Shown here piece by piece: positions 44,124-53,613 of a stretch of DNA of 64,000 nucleotides. The DNA is from Bradyrhizobium sp. RP6 (GTDB lineage Bacteria; Pseudomonadota; Alphaproteobacteria; Rhizobiales; Xanthobacteraceae): assembly GCF_003837805.1 (NCBI RefSeq), contig NZ_RQIT01000009.1:124001-188000 (forward strand), read 5' to 3'. The position numbers were made by a program, and so were the translations under genes. Under the pieces are notes generated by a model. That model searched no databases. It was given only the letters and a program-made list of their open reading frames with translations, and had not been told where the DNA came from. Every line of letters starts with the position of its first letter. Within the stretch, counting starts at the first letter, position 1.

Positions 44124-46054
44124 CGCATGATCTCGCCGCGCTCCGGCGTTGAGATGACTGTCTGGGTGAACGTGTTGAAGCCCGAATAATCGGCGAAGAA
44201 ACGCTCCAGTACCGCTCCGAGCAAGAACACGCCGCTCCCCTCGAAAGCCTTCTCGTCGAGTACGACGCTGATCTCCAGCCCGCGCGCTGCGCCGCTCCCC
44301 GTGCGCTCTCGCACCCGCCGCACCACCGGCCGGCTTTCGATCGTGCGCACGCCGCGGATCTTACGTTCCGTGGCGTCGTCGTACTGGTCGGCGAACAAAG
44401 ACAGCATTTCGCGCAGCGCTCCGGCGTTCTTGCCGCCACCACGCTCGACAAGGCCAAGGTAGTTCAGGCTCAGCATGTTGATCAGCCGCCAACTGACAAC
44501 TCCGCTATTGGCAATCTCGCTGCGGCTGCGCAACTGAGCCACCACCGGCTCCCGTGGACGTGTGGGACCGGCGACGCACACCAGATCGAGGGACGTATCA
44601 TCCAGCAGGCGGAAATCAGCGCCGCCGTGGCCAACCGGCAGGTGCTCCGTGAGGTGCCGATTGGAGCACAGCGCCCGGACGCTGAGTTCGGCAACCGGGT
44701 TTTCTCCGTTCAGCTCACCGGGCTCGAGCAGTGACAGGAACATGTCGGTCCCGGTGTAGTCGGACGATGAGCCATACGTCTTCTCCTCCATCGTGCGGCG
44801 TCGAGGCAGGCGGCGGACGGTAAAATAGAGACCCTCGACCGATGCGCTGGCCGGGTTGACGGCAGCCGAATACAGCGGGCGCACCAGCCGCTTGTCCTTC
44901 TCCGCCGGAAGGTGCGCGTAGACTTCGATCACCTGGTGCGGTTCGTATTCGAGATAGCGACTACGATCAGGCACCACGTGGTATTCGTGGGTATTCGATT
45001 TGACCGGGATACGATCGCTCGTCTTCTCGAACAGATTGATCGCCGGCGCAGTATAGAGCTTGAAGCTGTCGGGACGCACCGCGGCGGCAAGCCGCGAATT
45101 GTGTTCATCGAAAGCGAAGACGATGTCGATCGACTTGCTGCGCAGCCGCGGCATCACGCTGCGAAGTCCGGTCAGGTTGACCCCAAGGAACTTGCGTGGA
45201 AATACGAAATATTCCCGCAGCAGCTCCGAGCCTCGGAAGATCCGATTGTCGTTGGGAAACAGCGACTCGTTCTCATCGAAGCCGATCTGTTGAACGCAGT
45301 CGGCCGGCGCACGCGTCACCACGGGATCGCCGAAGTCGTCGAGATGGCGGAAGTAGACACCCCTGCAATTCGAGATCAATTGCTCGTAAAGCGCGATGGA
45401 ATCTGACTCCGCGCCGGTGAGGTAGATCGGGAGCTCGCCCACGCGGCAGCCTGCAAACCAGGTTTCCGGCTTGGTCCGGGCTTCGGTGTCGGGCGGTTCC
45501 TCATCGAGCCGGGCCGCGGTACGGTGGGTCAACGACAGTCTCAGTCCCGCTATGACGTCGCCGCCGACCGGTATCCCGAGTGCCTGCAGTGCGCCGGCTG
45601 TCGAAAAGTATTCGGCGCCGCTGAGGTCGAACGGCCAAAGCACGATGTCGCGGCAAAGTCGAAATCGGCAGGCGAGGCTTCGTTCTCTCTCGCGGTACGT
45701 GGCGTCGAAGTACGCGCCGCGCGCGATCTTCTTGCCGTCGCGCAGCGCCGGATCCGCATAGGGGGGCTGCGCCGCGACCAGCATGGCCGACGGAGTCGGG
45801 GCAAGATAGTTAGGAACCAGCTGTTCGAGCAGGTTTGTAGTGAATTCCGGAAATTCGTGCTTGAGCTTCAGCTGGACGCGGGCGGCGAGAAACGCGGCGC
45901 CCTCCAGCAGGCCGGTGATCATCGGATCCGAGCGATCCCGGATCAGGCCGCCGAGGCGTTCCGCGATTCCGGGGAATTCTTCGGCGAAGTCTCCCGCCTG
46001 CTCGTATAGCAGTGACAGTTCACGATTGTAGAAGTCCAGGAATTCGCGGTTCAT
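44087..46054 (-). CDS. tssF: T6SS baseplate protein TssF
   Basis: A 655-residue baseplate component. The N-terminus LDFYNRELSLLYEQAGDFAEEFPGIA is the classic TssF opening, followed by MITGLLEGAAFLAARVQLKL. The C-terminus carries the usual FADYSGFNTFTQTVI and ends close to the tssG start. It lies two bases after tssE. Together with TssE, TssG and TssK it builds the wedge on which the sheath polymerises. Confidence 0.95.
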   Translation of the reverse strand: MNREFLDFYNRELSLLYEQAGDFAEEFPGIAERLGGLIRDRSDPMITGLLEGAAFLAARVQLKLKHEFPEFTTNLLEQLVPNYLAPTPSAMLVAAQPPYADPALRDGKKIARGAYFDATYRERERSLACRFRLCRDIVLWPFDLSGAEYFSTAGALQALGIPVGGDVIAGLRLSLTHRTAARLDEEPPDTEARTKPETWFAGCRVGELPIYLTGAESDSIALYEQLISNCRGVYFRHLDDFGDPVVTRAPADCVQQIGFDENESLFPNDNRIFRGSELLREYFVFPRKFLGVNLTGLRSVMPRLRSKSIDIVFAFDEHNSRLAAAVRPDSFKLYTAPAINLFEKTSDRIPVKSNTHEYHVVPDRSRYLEYEPHQVIEVYAHLPAEKDKRLVRPLYSAAVNPASASVEGLYFTVRRLPRRRTMEEKTYGSSSDYTGTDMFLSLLEPGELNGENPVAELSVRALCSNRHLTEHLPVGHGGADFRLLDDTSLDLVCVAGPTRPREPVVAQLRSRSEIANSGVVSWRLINMLSLNYLGLVERGGGKNAGALREMLSLFADQYDDATERKIRGVRTIESRPVVRRVRERTGSGAARGLEISVVLDEKAFEGSGVFLLGAVLERFFADYSGFNTFTQTVISTPERGEIMRWQPRMGTRRPL

Positions 46055-46055
46055 G

Positions 46056-46604
46056 CTAAAGTCGGTTGATCTGAATATCGCCGCTGTCGAGCTCGACGTC
46101 GGCGACGAATTCCACGGGAACGTTGAGCGGTTCGGCTTTCATGTCGGCGTGAACGATGAAGCGCAGCTTGAGCTGCTCGGGGCCGACCGAGCCGTCGCGG
46201 CGGACGCGGATTGTCTTGCGATCGAGCCTCGGCTCGAAAGTCGTCAGGGTCTCGCGCAGCGCGTCGCTGAGTTCATCGTCCGTGACCTCGTCGATCGAGC
46301 GATGGGCAATATCGGGGAAGCCGTAGTTCAGGATCGACTTTCGCACGCAATCCCGGCCGGTCATGTCCAGCGTCGATTCCAGAGCGATCGTATTCAGGAG
46401 CGTTTCGAGGTCATGGGAGACCTCGCGCCTCAGCAATGTTTCCGAGATCGGATGGCGTCCCGTGCTGCGCCGGCCTGCGATGATCCGTTCACCGGACTGG
46501 TCGCGCAGATTGAGCTCCTTGCGCGCATCACGTGCCTCGTGAGCCGCGCGAAAGGCCAGCATGAGCGGTGGAGAAAGCCGATCTTTTTTGGGCGTAAGCG
46601 TCAT
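46056..46604 (-). CDS. tssE: T6SS baseplate protein TssE (gp25-like)
   Basis: A 182-residue sheath-initiator protein like phage T4 gp25. It has the conserved LRREVSHDLETLLNT region, SILNYGFPDI and a late EPRLDRKTIRV followed by LRFIVHADM. The ATG at 46604 (MTLTPKKDRLSP) is preferred; an in-frame ATG lies 12 bases upstream. The N-terminal 50 residues are a charged extension. Confidence 0.92.
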   Translation of the reverse strand: MTLTPKKDRLSPPLMLAFRAAHEARDARKELNLRDQSGERIIAGRRSTGRHPISETLLRREVSHDLETLLNTIALESTLDMTGRDCVRKSILNYGFPDIAHRSIDEVTDDELSDALRETLTTFEPRLDRKTIRVRRDGSVGPEQLKLRFIVHADMKAEPLNVPVEFVADVELDSGDIQINRL

Positions 46605-46741
46605 TTCGGTCCCCATGTCGGCCAGCGCTTATGCAGCTTCGGGGGCGGCAATTGGCGTCCGGCGTGACCTGCCGTGATCAAGCGTCCAGCCCGAAAGCCG
46701 GGATAGCCCTAAAGGTGCGGGCGGGATCGCGTCGTATGGCA

Positions 46742-46765
46742 CCGGTTTCCGCTATCGGTAACCGG
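46742..46765 (-). terminator. Hairpin between hcp and tssE
   Basis: CCGGTT and AACCGG form a perfect 6-base stem with a 12-base loop, 22 bases after the hcp stop. It could cause partial termination or stabilise hcp mRNA, matching the high demand for Hcp. No T run is present. Confidence 0.35.
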
Positions 46766-46786
46766 CGCCAGACGATGACCCGTAGA

Positions 46787-47272
46787 TCAAGCCCATTCCT
46801 TGTTGGCAGGAACGTCCCAGCCGAAGGTCGGCGACGCGCCGGCGGCGCCTTTCTCCGTCTGGGTCTTGTAGGTCATCTTGACCTTCGCAAAATTCAGACT
46901 CACGTTCTCCGTGAGACGATCTTCGCCGTGCGACCCGCCGGTCGACACGCTGGTGACCAGAACCTGCTTCATCTCGATCTTGAGATATTCCAGCGGGTTC
47001 TCGCCGGCCTTGCGAACGGTGAGGATCGCGGTGTCAATGTGCTTGCCATTCGCGCAGACCTTGAACAGTTCCGGCGTGGCCTTGTCGACGAAGTGCGTGA
47101 AGTGGAGATCCTGGACGCTGACCTTGCCGGCGCCGCCGCCGGATCCGCTGTGGAATGTACCGGTCTGGCTTTCGCCGAAAGACCAGCTCAAGACATCGAT
47201 TTCGTCGGGGTGTTTGTCGTCCTTCGATTCGCCCTTGATCGGATCGAGTTTCAAGAAAATATCGACAGCCAT
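46787..47272 (-). CDS. hcp: T6SS tube protein Hcp (TssD)
   Basis: A 161-residue protein that stacks as hexamer rings to form the inner tube. It begins MAVDIFLKLDPIKGES and has the family text IDVLSWSFGESQTG, VQDLHFTHFVDKATP and VSLNFAKVKMTYKTQ. An AGAGGA ribosome site lies seven bases before the ATG. Gaps of 50 bases upstream (to tssC) and about 180 downstream (to tssE) set it apart inside the operon. Confidence 0.96.
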   Translation of the reverse strand: MAVDIFLKLDPIKGESKDDKHPDEIDVLSWSFGESQTGTFHSGSGGGAGKVSVQDLHFTHFVDKATPELFKVCANGKHIDTAILTVRKAGENPLEYLKIEMKQVLVTSVSTGGSHGEDRLTENVSLNFAKVKMTYKTQTEKGAAGASPTFGWDVPANKEWA

Positions 47273-47322
47273 AGCATAGTCCTCTCAAAAATCTTGATAT
47301 TGAAGGTCGTGATGGCGTGACG

Positions 47323-48822
47323 TCAGGAGCTCGGGCCCGGCAGGCGCGAGACGAGGCTGAGGCCGACGTCCATCGCTTCAAGTTGAAAGTGGGGACGGAG
47401 AAAGAAGCGTGCGTTGTAGTATCCCGGGTTCTCCTCGTTTGCTATGACCTCAACCTTCGCAGCGGCCAGCGGCTTGCGCGCTTTCTGAGCTTCTGACGAC
47501 AGGGCTGGATTGGCATCAACGTATTCGTTGATCCAGGTCTGCAGCCAGACCGTCAGCTCATCCTTCTCCTTCATGGATCCGATCTTGTCGCGAACCATGC
47601 ACTTCAGATAGTGCGCAAAGCGAGACACTGCGAACATGTAGGGCAGACGTGACGATAGGTTGTCGGACGCGGTTGCATCCACGCCTTTCTCGCCGAAATA
47701 CTTTTTCGGCTTGTAGAGCGACTGCGCACCGATGAAGGCCGCCTTGTCGGTGTTCTTGCGATGGATCAGCGGGATGAGGCCCGCCTTTGCAAGTTCGTGC
47801 TCGCGACGATCGCTAATGGCGATCTCGGTCGGGCATTTCAGGTCGACGCCGCCGTCGTCGGTCGGGAACGTGTGCGTCGGCAGGTTGATGACCTCGCCGC
47901 CGGACTGCACACCGCGGATGCGCGTACACCAGCCGAATTCCTTGAAGGCGCGGTTGATATTGACTGCCATCGCGTAGGCGGCGTTGATCCAGCCGTACTT
48001 GTCGCCGGTATGCCCGTCGGTTTCTTCCTCGAAGGCGAACTCCTCCACAGGCTCAGACTTGGCGCCGTAGGGGAGGCGACCCAGTACCCGCGGCATGCAG
48101 AGACCGAGATAGCGTGAGTCATCCTGGTCGCGCAGACCCTTCCATGCCGCATATTCCGGCGTGTCAAACACCTTGCCGATATCGCGCGGATTGGACAGTT
48201 CGGTCCACGAATCCATTCCCATCAGCGTGGGTTCGGCCCCGGCGAAGAAGGGGGCGTGGGCCGCGCCGGCAATCTTGCTGAGATCGCGCATCAACTGCAC
48301 GTCGGTGGGCAGATGGCTGAAGTAGTAGTCTCCGATGAGGCAGCCGAACGGCTCGCCACCGAGCTGGCCGAACTCGTACTCGTAGACCTGCTTGAACAGC
48401 GGGCTCTGATCCCAGCGGGCGTCCGGGTAAAGCCGGAGGTTGCGATAGAGCTCACTCTTGGAGACGTTCATCACGCGAATCTTGAGATTGGCGTCCGTCT
48501 CGGAATTGAAGACGAGGTAATGCAGACCGCGCCAGGCGCTTTCGATCGCCTGGAACTCCGGTGCGTGGAGGATCTCATTCATCTGCGCGGTGAGCTTCTG
48601 GTCGATCCGCGCGATCATCTCCTCGATCGTGTCGAGGACGTCGGATTTGATGACGCTGGTGTCCTTCAACGCCTCCTGGACGAGCGTTGATACCGCGTTC
48701 TCGACTTCGGTCGCCGCGCGTTCAGTGCGAGGCTTGAAGCTTTGCTTCAGCAGGGTCGCGAACTCGTCAGCCTCGACGGTCCCGAGCTGAGTAACGGTTG
48801 CTTTCTGAGCTTCTTTTGCCAT
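47323..48822 (-). CDS. tssC: T6SS sheath protein TssC
   Basis: The 499-residue large sheath subunit. It has the conserved opening helix, ESAWRGLHYLVFNSETDANLKIRVMNVSKSEL, then FGCLIGDYYFSHLPTDVQLM and CMPRVLGRLPYG. The C-terminal part has RFAHYLKCMVRDKIGS and FFLRPHFQLEAMDVGLSLVSRLP. Only one tssC is present, unlike some rhizobia and agrobacteria with two. It follows tssB by 17 bases. Confidence 0.96.
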   Translation of the reverse strand: MAKEAQKATVTQLGTVEADEFATLLKQSFKPRTERAATEVENAVSTLVQEALKDTSVIKSDVLDTIEEMIARIDQKLTAQMNEILHAPEFQAIESAWRGLHYLVFNSETDANLKIRVMNVSKSELYRNLRLYPDARWDQSPLFKQVYEYEFGQLGGEPFGCLIGDYYFSHLPTDVQLMRDLSKIAGAAHAPFFAGAEPTLMGMDSWTELSNPRDIGKVFDTPEYAAWKGLRDQDDSRYLGLCMPRVLGRLPYGAKSEPVEEFAFEEETDGHTGDKYGWINAAYAMAVNINRAFKEFGWCTRIRGVQSGGEVINLPTHTFPTDDGGVDLKCPTEIAISDRREHELAKAGLIPLIHRKNTDKAAFIGAQSLYKPKKYFGEKGVDATASDNLSSRLPYMFAVSRFAHYLKCMVRDKIGSMKEKDELTVWLQTWINEYVDANPALSSEAQKARKPLAAAKVEVIANEENPGYYNARFFLRPHFQLEAMDVGLSLVSRLPGPSS

Positions 48823-48839
48823 GGTCCCCAGTCCTTCCC

Positions 48840-49367
48840 TTATTTCTCAACGTCGGGTTCGGTCGGCTGGCTGGCTGCGCGCTCCTGCAGCGCGGCCATC
48901 AGTTGCGGATCGCTGAGAAGCTTCTTCAACTGATCCTCGGCGGCCGCCTTGCCGTCCATGTAGCGCAGCAGGTTGGCGAGCTGTTCGCGTGCCTCCAGCA
49001 GCTTGGCCGTGGCTGGAACTTGCCGAGCGATTGCCACCGGTGAGAAGTCGGCCATCTTGTTGAAGCGCAGGGCAACGGAAATCTTCTCGTCGGGCGCATC
49101 GCCCAGACGATTAGCCACGCGTGTCGTCACGCCGGGCTGAATTGCCGCCATGCGGTTGTCGAAATTGTCCATGTCGAACTCGAGGAATTTGCGCTCCTCG
49201 ACCTTGGACTTCTCGACGCCGGCGTTGTTGCCGGAAAGGTCGGAGAGGACGCCCATGACAAACGGCAGCTCGATCAGCCGCTCGGCGTCGTAGGGATCTT
49301 CGTAGGTGATGTGCACGCGCGGTGCGCGGTTTCGCCGAATGAATTTTTGACCGCTGTCCGTAGCCAT
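48840..49367 (-). CDS. tssB: T6SS sheath protein TssB
   Basis: The 175-residue small sheath subunit. It has the family start SGQKFIRRNRAPRVHITYEDPYDAER, then LPFVMGVLSDLSGN and RKFLEFDMDNFDNRM. The helical C-terminus contains QLANLLRYMDGKAAAEDQLKKLL. It pairs with TssC to build the contractile sheath. Confidence 0.96.
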   Translation of the reverse strand: MATDSGQKFIRRNRAPRVHITYEDPYDAERLIELPFVMGVLSDLSGNNAGVEKSKVEERKFLEFDMDNFDNRMAAIQPGVTTRVANRLGDAPDEKISVALRFNKMADFSPVAIARQVPATAKLLEAREQLANLLRYMDGKAAAEDQLKKLLSDPQLMAALQERAASQPTEPDVEK

Positions 49368-49491
49368 TGGCTGCCCTCTCTACAAAATCGCTTTGGAAAC
49401 CGACTTGCGCGACGCAGGCTGATAAGGCGGCTCAACTCGCGGTCGACAAGCTTCCTTATGTCCTGTTAGTGCCGTCGAGCGAAAAGCGGGT

Positions 49492-50805
49492 TCAATGCGA
49501 TTTGTCGATTGTCTTGAGCGCCCCCTCGGGCAGGACGTCATTCAAGAGGCTGAGGAAGTCTCGCTGCGCGAGATCGCGCGCGCGATCGACCAAAAAAGGG
49601 ATCGGGCTGGACGGCTCTGCGGCTCGGAAAAATGCCGCCACCTTTGCCAGCAGGCCCAGAGCTTGAGTTCTGTTTTCTACACAAAAAACAATATCTTGAG
49701 ATGCGTTCTCGACCGTGGATGAGGGGGTTATGGCGAGCTCCGCCATCCGCTCGATCGGCAGGTCGAAAACCTTGTCGCGTCCGATGTTGATCGCGGCGCT
49801 CTCCACGTGGCTGGGCACCAGCATCCGCATCACCTCGATGAATGACTTGCCGACCATTTCCTGCGCCTGGCGCACCAGCAACAGCGCCGGGTTGGACGGT
49901 TCCATTCGGGAGAAATAGTCCGCCGCGGCCGCAAGTGCTGCGGTGGCCTGCGCTGACGAAGCCAGCGCGCCGGTCGTTTCCAGTGGCGCTTGCGCGTCAA
50001 CCGGTGCGGCATCGTCCGATAGCGCGGCCACTGCGGCCGGATCACGCTCCGTGACAAGACCCGCAAGCCACGCGGCCATACCGTTTACGACTCCGGAGAC
50101 TCGATCGAGGCTGATGGGTTGACCCGTGTTCAACTTTTCGTGCCAGATCGCCTTGAGGCCCGAAATTTCAGCCGCGACCGCCGAGCACCGGGCACTCACG
50201 GCCTTGAGGGTGTCGAGATCGGTATCGCCGATGATGCGCTCGATGGTCGCTAGATCGGGGCCGCCCGCGTCGGCATCGCCGGGGGCAACTTCGCCTTTGG
50301 CGACCTGATAGGCCCGGTAATTGAGGCTGCCATGCCTGCGGTTCTCGATCAGCGGAAGGAATTGGAGGGGATTGATCACGGTTGGAAACACATCGATCGC
50401 CTCGACCGTGACGGCCCGAAGCGCATAGTCGCCGTCTTGGGCCCTGGGATGCACCGCTTCCCACTGATCCCTGAGCAGCGTGGTGGTCGCCTTCAGGCAA
50501 TTCAGAAAGCCGTCGAGATCCCGGTTGAGGATGGAGAACTTGGCCAGCAGCATGTTCAGGCGCAGATCGCGGGTGCGCGCCAGAAGGGGCCGTACGGCCT
50601 CAAACTGGCCCGCGATATCGACGGCCTTCGGATCGAAGCGTCCGCGCTCTCCGTTGGCGTTGACGACCTCGAAATACGACATCGGCAGCAGGGATTCCGC
50701 ACCTGCGAAAAAATTGAGGTACTGGATGTCGCCGGCGGCGTCGAGGTCCGGCCCGCAGGGATCATCGGCCGCTATGGCCTGGGTGAGGGATGCGACGTCG
50801 AGCAT
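49492..50805 (-). CDS. tssA: T6SS cap/priming protein TssA
   Basis: A 437-residue protein with an N-terminal ImpA domain (DPCGPDLDAAGDIQYLNFFAGAE, then LLARTRDLRLNMLLAKFSI and LLRDQWEAVHPR). The C-terminal region (about 330-370: DYFSRMEPSNPALLLVRQA) is repeated in looser form later (VAAFFRAAEPSSPIPFLVDRA). TssA recruits sheath and tube parts and guides their growth. It is the first gene of the leftward arm, so a promoter should lie between it and vgrG. Confidence 0.93.
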   Translation of the reverse strand: MLDVASLTQAIAADDPCGPDLDAAGDIQYLNFFAGAESLLPMSYFEVVNANGERGRFDPKAVDIAGQFEAVRPLLARTRDLRLNMLLAKFSILNRDLDGFLNCLKATTTLLRDQWEAVHPRAQDGDYALRAVTVEAIDVFPTVINPLQFLPLIENRRHGSLNYRAYQVAKGEVAPGDADAGGPDLATIERIIGDTDLDTLKAVSARCSAVAAEISGLKAIWHEKLNTGQPISLDRVSGVVNGMAAWLAGLVTERDPAAVAALSDDAAPVDAQAPLETTGALASSAQATAALAAAADYFSRMEPSNPALLLVRQAQEMVGKSFIEVMRMLVPSHVESAAINIGRDKVFDLPIERMAELAITPSSTVENASQDIVFCVENRTQALGLLAKVAAFFRAAEPSSPIPFLVDRARDLAQRDFLSLLNDVLPEGALKTIDKSH

Positions 50806-51163
50806 GCGAGGATCGTCCGTCTCCTAAGCCATCCGCCCCTCTGCCGAAGCCCGTGTCGTCCAGCGGATCGGGCAGGGGAGGATCATGATCTGATTGCCTT
50901 GGTAGGTCAGATCCATGATGGCGCTGGTTCATTCCCCAAACGATCATGACAGTTTCGCGTGAACCGGCAAGCTCTTGGAGGCGACTATACTTGAGGGGCG
51001 AGGTGGTTCTTTGGACGGCTGCCGTGGCGCGTCAGAAGGCCCACCCACCCTCTGGGCGGACTTGCCGGCCCTGTCAGCGGCAGAAGGGATTTCCGTGGTT
51101 CTTGCATGACGCCTGATCCGCACTTCTGCCGATCACGCGGACGAAGAGGGAGTTAACGCCCAC
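50806..51163. other. 358-base divergent control region of the T6SS locus
   Basis: It lies between the divergent tssA and vgrG arms and should carry both promoters. I looked for a sigma-54 pattern (GG and GC 10 bases apart with TGGCAC/TTGC) and saw none that fits. A palindromic GATC/ATGATC-rich stretch is present near 50880-50945. No ORF of protein-like sequence is seen. Confidence 0.5.
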
Positions 51164-53032
51164 ATGGGCCAGCTTACCCAGGATACCCGCCTCTGCGAGC
51201 TCAAGACGCCTCTCGGCAAAGACGTTCTGGTTTTCGTCGGGTACGAGGCTTCGGAAGGACTTAGCGAACTCTTCGAATATCGCATCGAGTGTCTCAGCGA
51301 GGATGCCGATCTCGACTTCGACCGCGCGATCGGTCAGCAATGCACGCTGACCATCAAGCTGCACGAAAAGGAACGCGAGTTCAGCGGCATTCTCACGGAA
51401 GCCCAATGGCTGGGGGTGAAGAACGACTACTTCAGTTATCGGATCGTACTGAGGCCTTGGCTATGGCTGTTGTCGCGAACCACCGATTGCCGGATCTGGC
51501 AGGACAAGAAGGCGCCCGACATCATCAAGGAGGTCTTCAACGATCGCGGCTTCACCGATTATGAATCCAAGCTGACCGAAGAGGGCTCCTGTCCGAAGCT
51601 CGAATATTGCGTTCAGTACCGGGAGACCGATCTGAATTTCGTTTGCCGGCTGATGGAACAGCACGGCATCTACTACTATTTCAAGCATGAGGGCGGCAAG
51701 CACACGCTGGTGTTGGCGGACTCCAAATCGTCGCACAGCCCGATCAACGGTCTTGCCACGATACCCTATATTCCGCTGACGGGAGCCGATCGGCGCGGCG
51801 AGCAACACATCTACGAATGGGTCTCGGAGCGTCGGTTTCGGACCGGCAAGGTCGAGCTCAACGACTACAACTACCAGAAGCCCAACGCGCAGATGATCAG
51901 CGACGCCAAGGGTAACGAGCACTACACGCGGTCGGAGATGGAATTCTACGACTATCCAGGCAAGTTCAAGGAGAAATCCGACGGCGAGCGTTACGCGAAG
52001 ATCCAGCTCCAGTCCGAACAGGCCATGGACCGGCGGCGGCGGGGCAACGGCGACGCGGTCAGCCTGTTCCCCGGCGGACTGACCAAGCTCGAAAAGCACC
52101 ACAAGGACTCGCAGAACATCGAATATCTCGTGGTGCGAGCCACCCATTCGTTCTCGATCGAATCCTATCGCACTGGCGGCCCGAGCGATGCCGGCCAGCA
52201 CGTCTATTTCGGCAGCTACGAGTTTCTGCCGAGCGATCGGCCGTTCCGCGCGCCGATGCTGACGCCGAAGCCGAGGATCAACGGTGTCCAGACCGCCAAG
52301 GTGGTGACCAAGGACGACAATTCAAGCGAGGAAATCGACGTCGAAAATCTCGGCGAAATCTATGTCCGTTTCTTCTGGGACCGGAAGAAAAAGCGGTCAT
52401 GCCGGTTGCGCGTCGCCCAGGTCTGGTCCGGCAAGAAATGGGGCGGTCAGATCATTCCGCGCGTAGGGCAGGAGGTGGTCGTGGAATTCCTGGAAGGAGA
52501 TCCGGACCGGCCGCTGGTGATCGGGACGGTGTATAACGACGAATACAAGCTGCCCTACGATCTGCCGTCCAAGAAGACCATCGCGGGATTGAAATCGGAC
52601 TCCACCAAGGGGGGCGGCGGCTACAACGAGTGGCACTTCGAGGACAAGAAGGGCTCCGAGAAGATCACGGTGCACGCCGAGAAGGACCACGACGTGACGG
52701 TCCGCGACACCGAGACACGGACCATCGGCGAAGCCGCGTTCGGTGGCGACACCCGCAAGACCACCCTCGTCAACGGCAATGACAAGCTCGACATCGCGCT
52801 GGGAGGTCAACATATCACCATGACGATGGATCAGTCCGTCACCGCGGGCCTGACCATCACGCTCATGGCGAACGTCAACATCACCCTGCAGGTTGGCCCC
52901 AGCCAGATCATCCTGACCCCTGCGGGTATCGTCATCAACGCGCCGACTATCGCGATGACCGCGCAGGGCGCCATGGCACTAGCAGCCGGGGGACCGCTGG
53001 GCGCCCACGGCCTTCCAACTCTTGTCGGCTGA
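51164..53032 (+). CDS. vgrG: T6SS spike protein VgrG (TssI)
   Basis: A 622-residue trimeric tip protein. The gp27-like part (about 1-370) has LFVF-type strands, SEGLSELFEYRIECLSED and LEYCVQYRETDLNFVCRLMEQHGIYYYFKHE. The gp5 OB domain (about 395-470) has WSGKKWGGQIIPRVGQEVVVEFLEGDPDRPLVIG. A beta-needle follows, ending in a Gly/Ala-rich tail that has no extra effector domain. It is first in the rightward arm. GGGAG sits 12 bases from the ATG. Confidence 0.96.
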   Translation: MGQLTQDTRLCELKTPLGKDVLVFVGYEASEGLSELFEYRIECLSEDADLDFDRAIGQQCTLTIKLHEKEREFSGILTEAQWLGVKNDYFSYRIVLRPWLWLLSRTTDCRIWQDKKAPDIIKEVFNDRGFTDYESKLTEEGSCPKLEYCVQYRETDLNFVCRLMEQHGIYYYFKHEGGKHTLVLADSKSSHSPINGLATIPYIPLTGADRRGEQHIYEWVSERRFRTGKVELNDYNYQKPNAQMISDAKGNEHYTRSEMEFYDYPGKFKEKSDGERYAKIQLQSEQAMDRRRRGNGDAVSLFPGGLTKLEKHHKDSQNIEYLVVRATHSFSIESYRTGGPSDAGQHVYFGSYEFLPSDRPFRAPMLTPKPRINGVQTAKVVTKDDNSSEEIDVENLGEIYVRFFWDRKKKRSCRLRVAQVWSGKKWGGQIIPRVGQEVVVEFLEGDPDRPLVIGTVYNDEYKLPYDLPSKKTIAGLKSDSTKGGGGYNEWHFEDKKGSEKITVHAEKDHDVTVRDTETRTIGEAAFGGDTRKTTLVNGNDKLDIALGGQHITMTMDQSVTAGLTITLMANVNITLQVGPSQIILTPAGIVINAPTIAMTAQGAMALAAGGPLGAHGLPTLVG

Positions 53033-53037
53033 CCACT

Positions 53038-53601
53038 ATGAGCCAGGCTCGGTTTGCTACGGTGCAGGATCTGTTTCAGGCCTATCCCATGGCGCGCCAC
53101 GACGTCGGAAAGGCCGAGGTCGACAAGCCTTCGCTGGACTTCCTTCAGGACGCCACCGATGCGCGCAATTGGCACGGAGCCGTATCTTTCTGCGCCTATC
53201 TGCTGCCCAGGCGCGTGGCGGTTGCCTGGGGATGCCGCTCGCTGCGACGGATGTTCGACCAGTTCGATGCCAACGACAGCAGGTCGCTGAATTTCGTGGA
53301 GACCTGGGTCCGGCAGCCGGACGAGCAATCCCGGAACAAGGCGCTCGCGGTCGGCAATGCCAACGATCCCGAGCAGCCGGCGACGTGGCTGGCGCTGGCG
53401 GCCGGATGGTCCGGCGGAAGCGTGGTTCCGGCAGAATTTGCCCCGGTCGAGGCCAAGCCCGACCAAGCCGCGCGCGCGGTGCGGGCGGCCTTGCTGATCG
53501 CCCTTTGCCGACTGCCCCGCGAGTCCAGGGACCGGATAATGACGGCATGCCTGGAGGATGGTATTCAATTGGCACGCGGCGAACCGCGCCCTCCGCGCTG
53601 A
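53038..53601 (+). CDS. Uncharacterised T6SS-locus protein
   Basis: A 187-residue soluble protein with no signal peptide, 5 bases after vgrG. It is rich in Ala, Arg and Trp, with a helical look: FLQDATDARNWHGAVSFCAY, LPRRVAVAWGCRSLRRMFD and ALLIALCRLPRESRDRIM. I do not recognise a defined family. Its place between vgrG and fha suggests an adaptor for an effector, or a machine part. Both ideas are inference. Confidence 0.8.
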   Translation: MSQARFATVQDLFQAYPMARHDVGKAEVDKPSLDFLQDATDARNWHGAVSFCAYLLPRRVAVAWGCRSLRRMFDQFDANDSRSLNFVETWVRQPDEQSRNKALAVGNANDPEQPATWLALAAGWSGGSVVPAEFAPVEAKPDQAARAVRAALLIALCRLPRESRDRIMTACLEDGIQLARGEPRPPR

Positions 53602-53613
53602 CGAGACGATGAG

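Noticed and set aside
50806..51163. Sigma-54 promoter for the T6SS arms
   Set aside because: No GG-N10-GC pair with the surrounding consensus was found.
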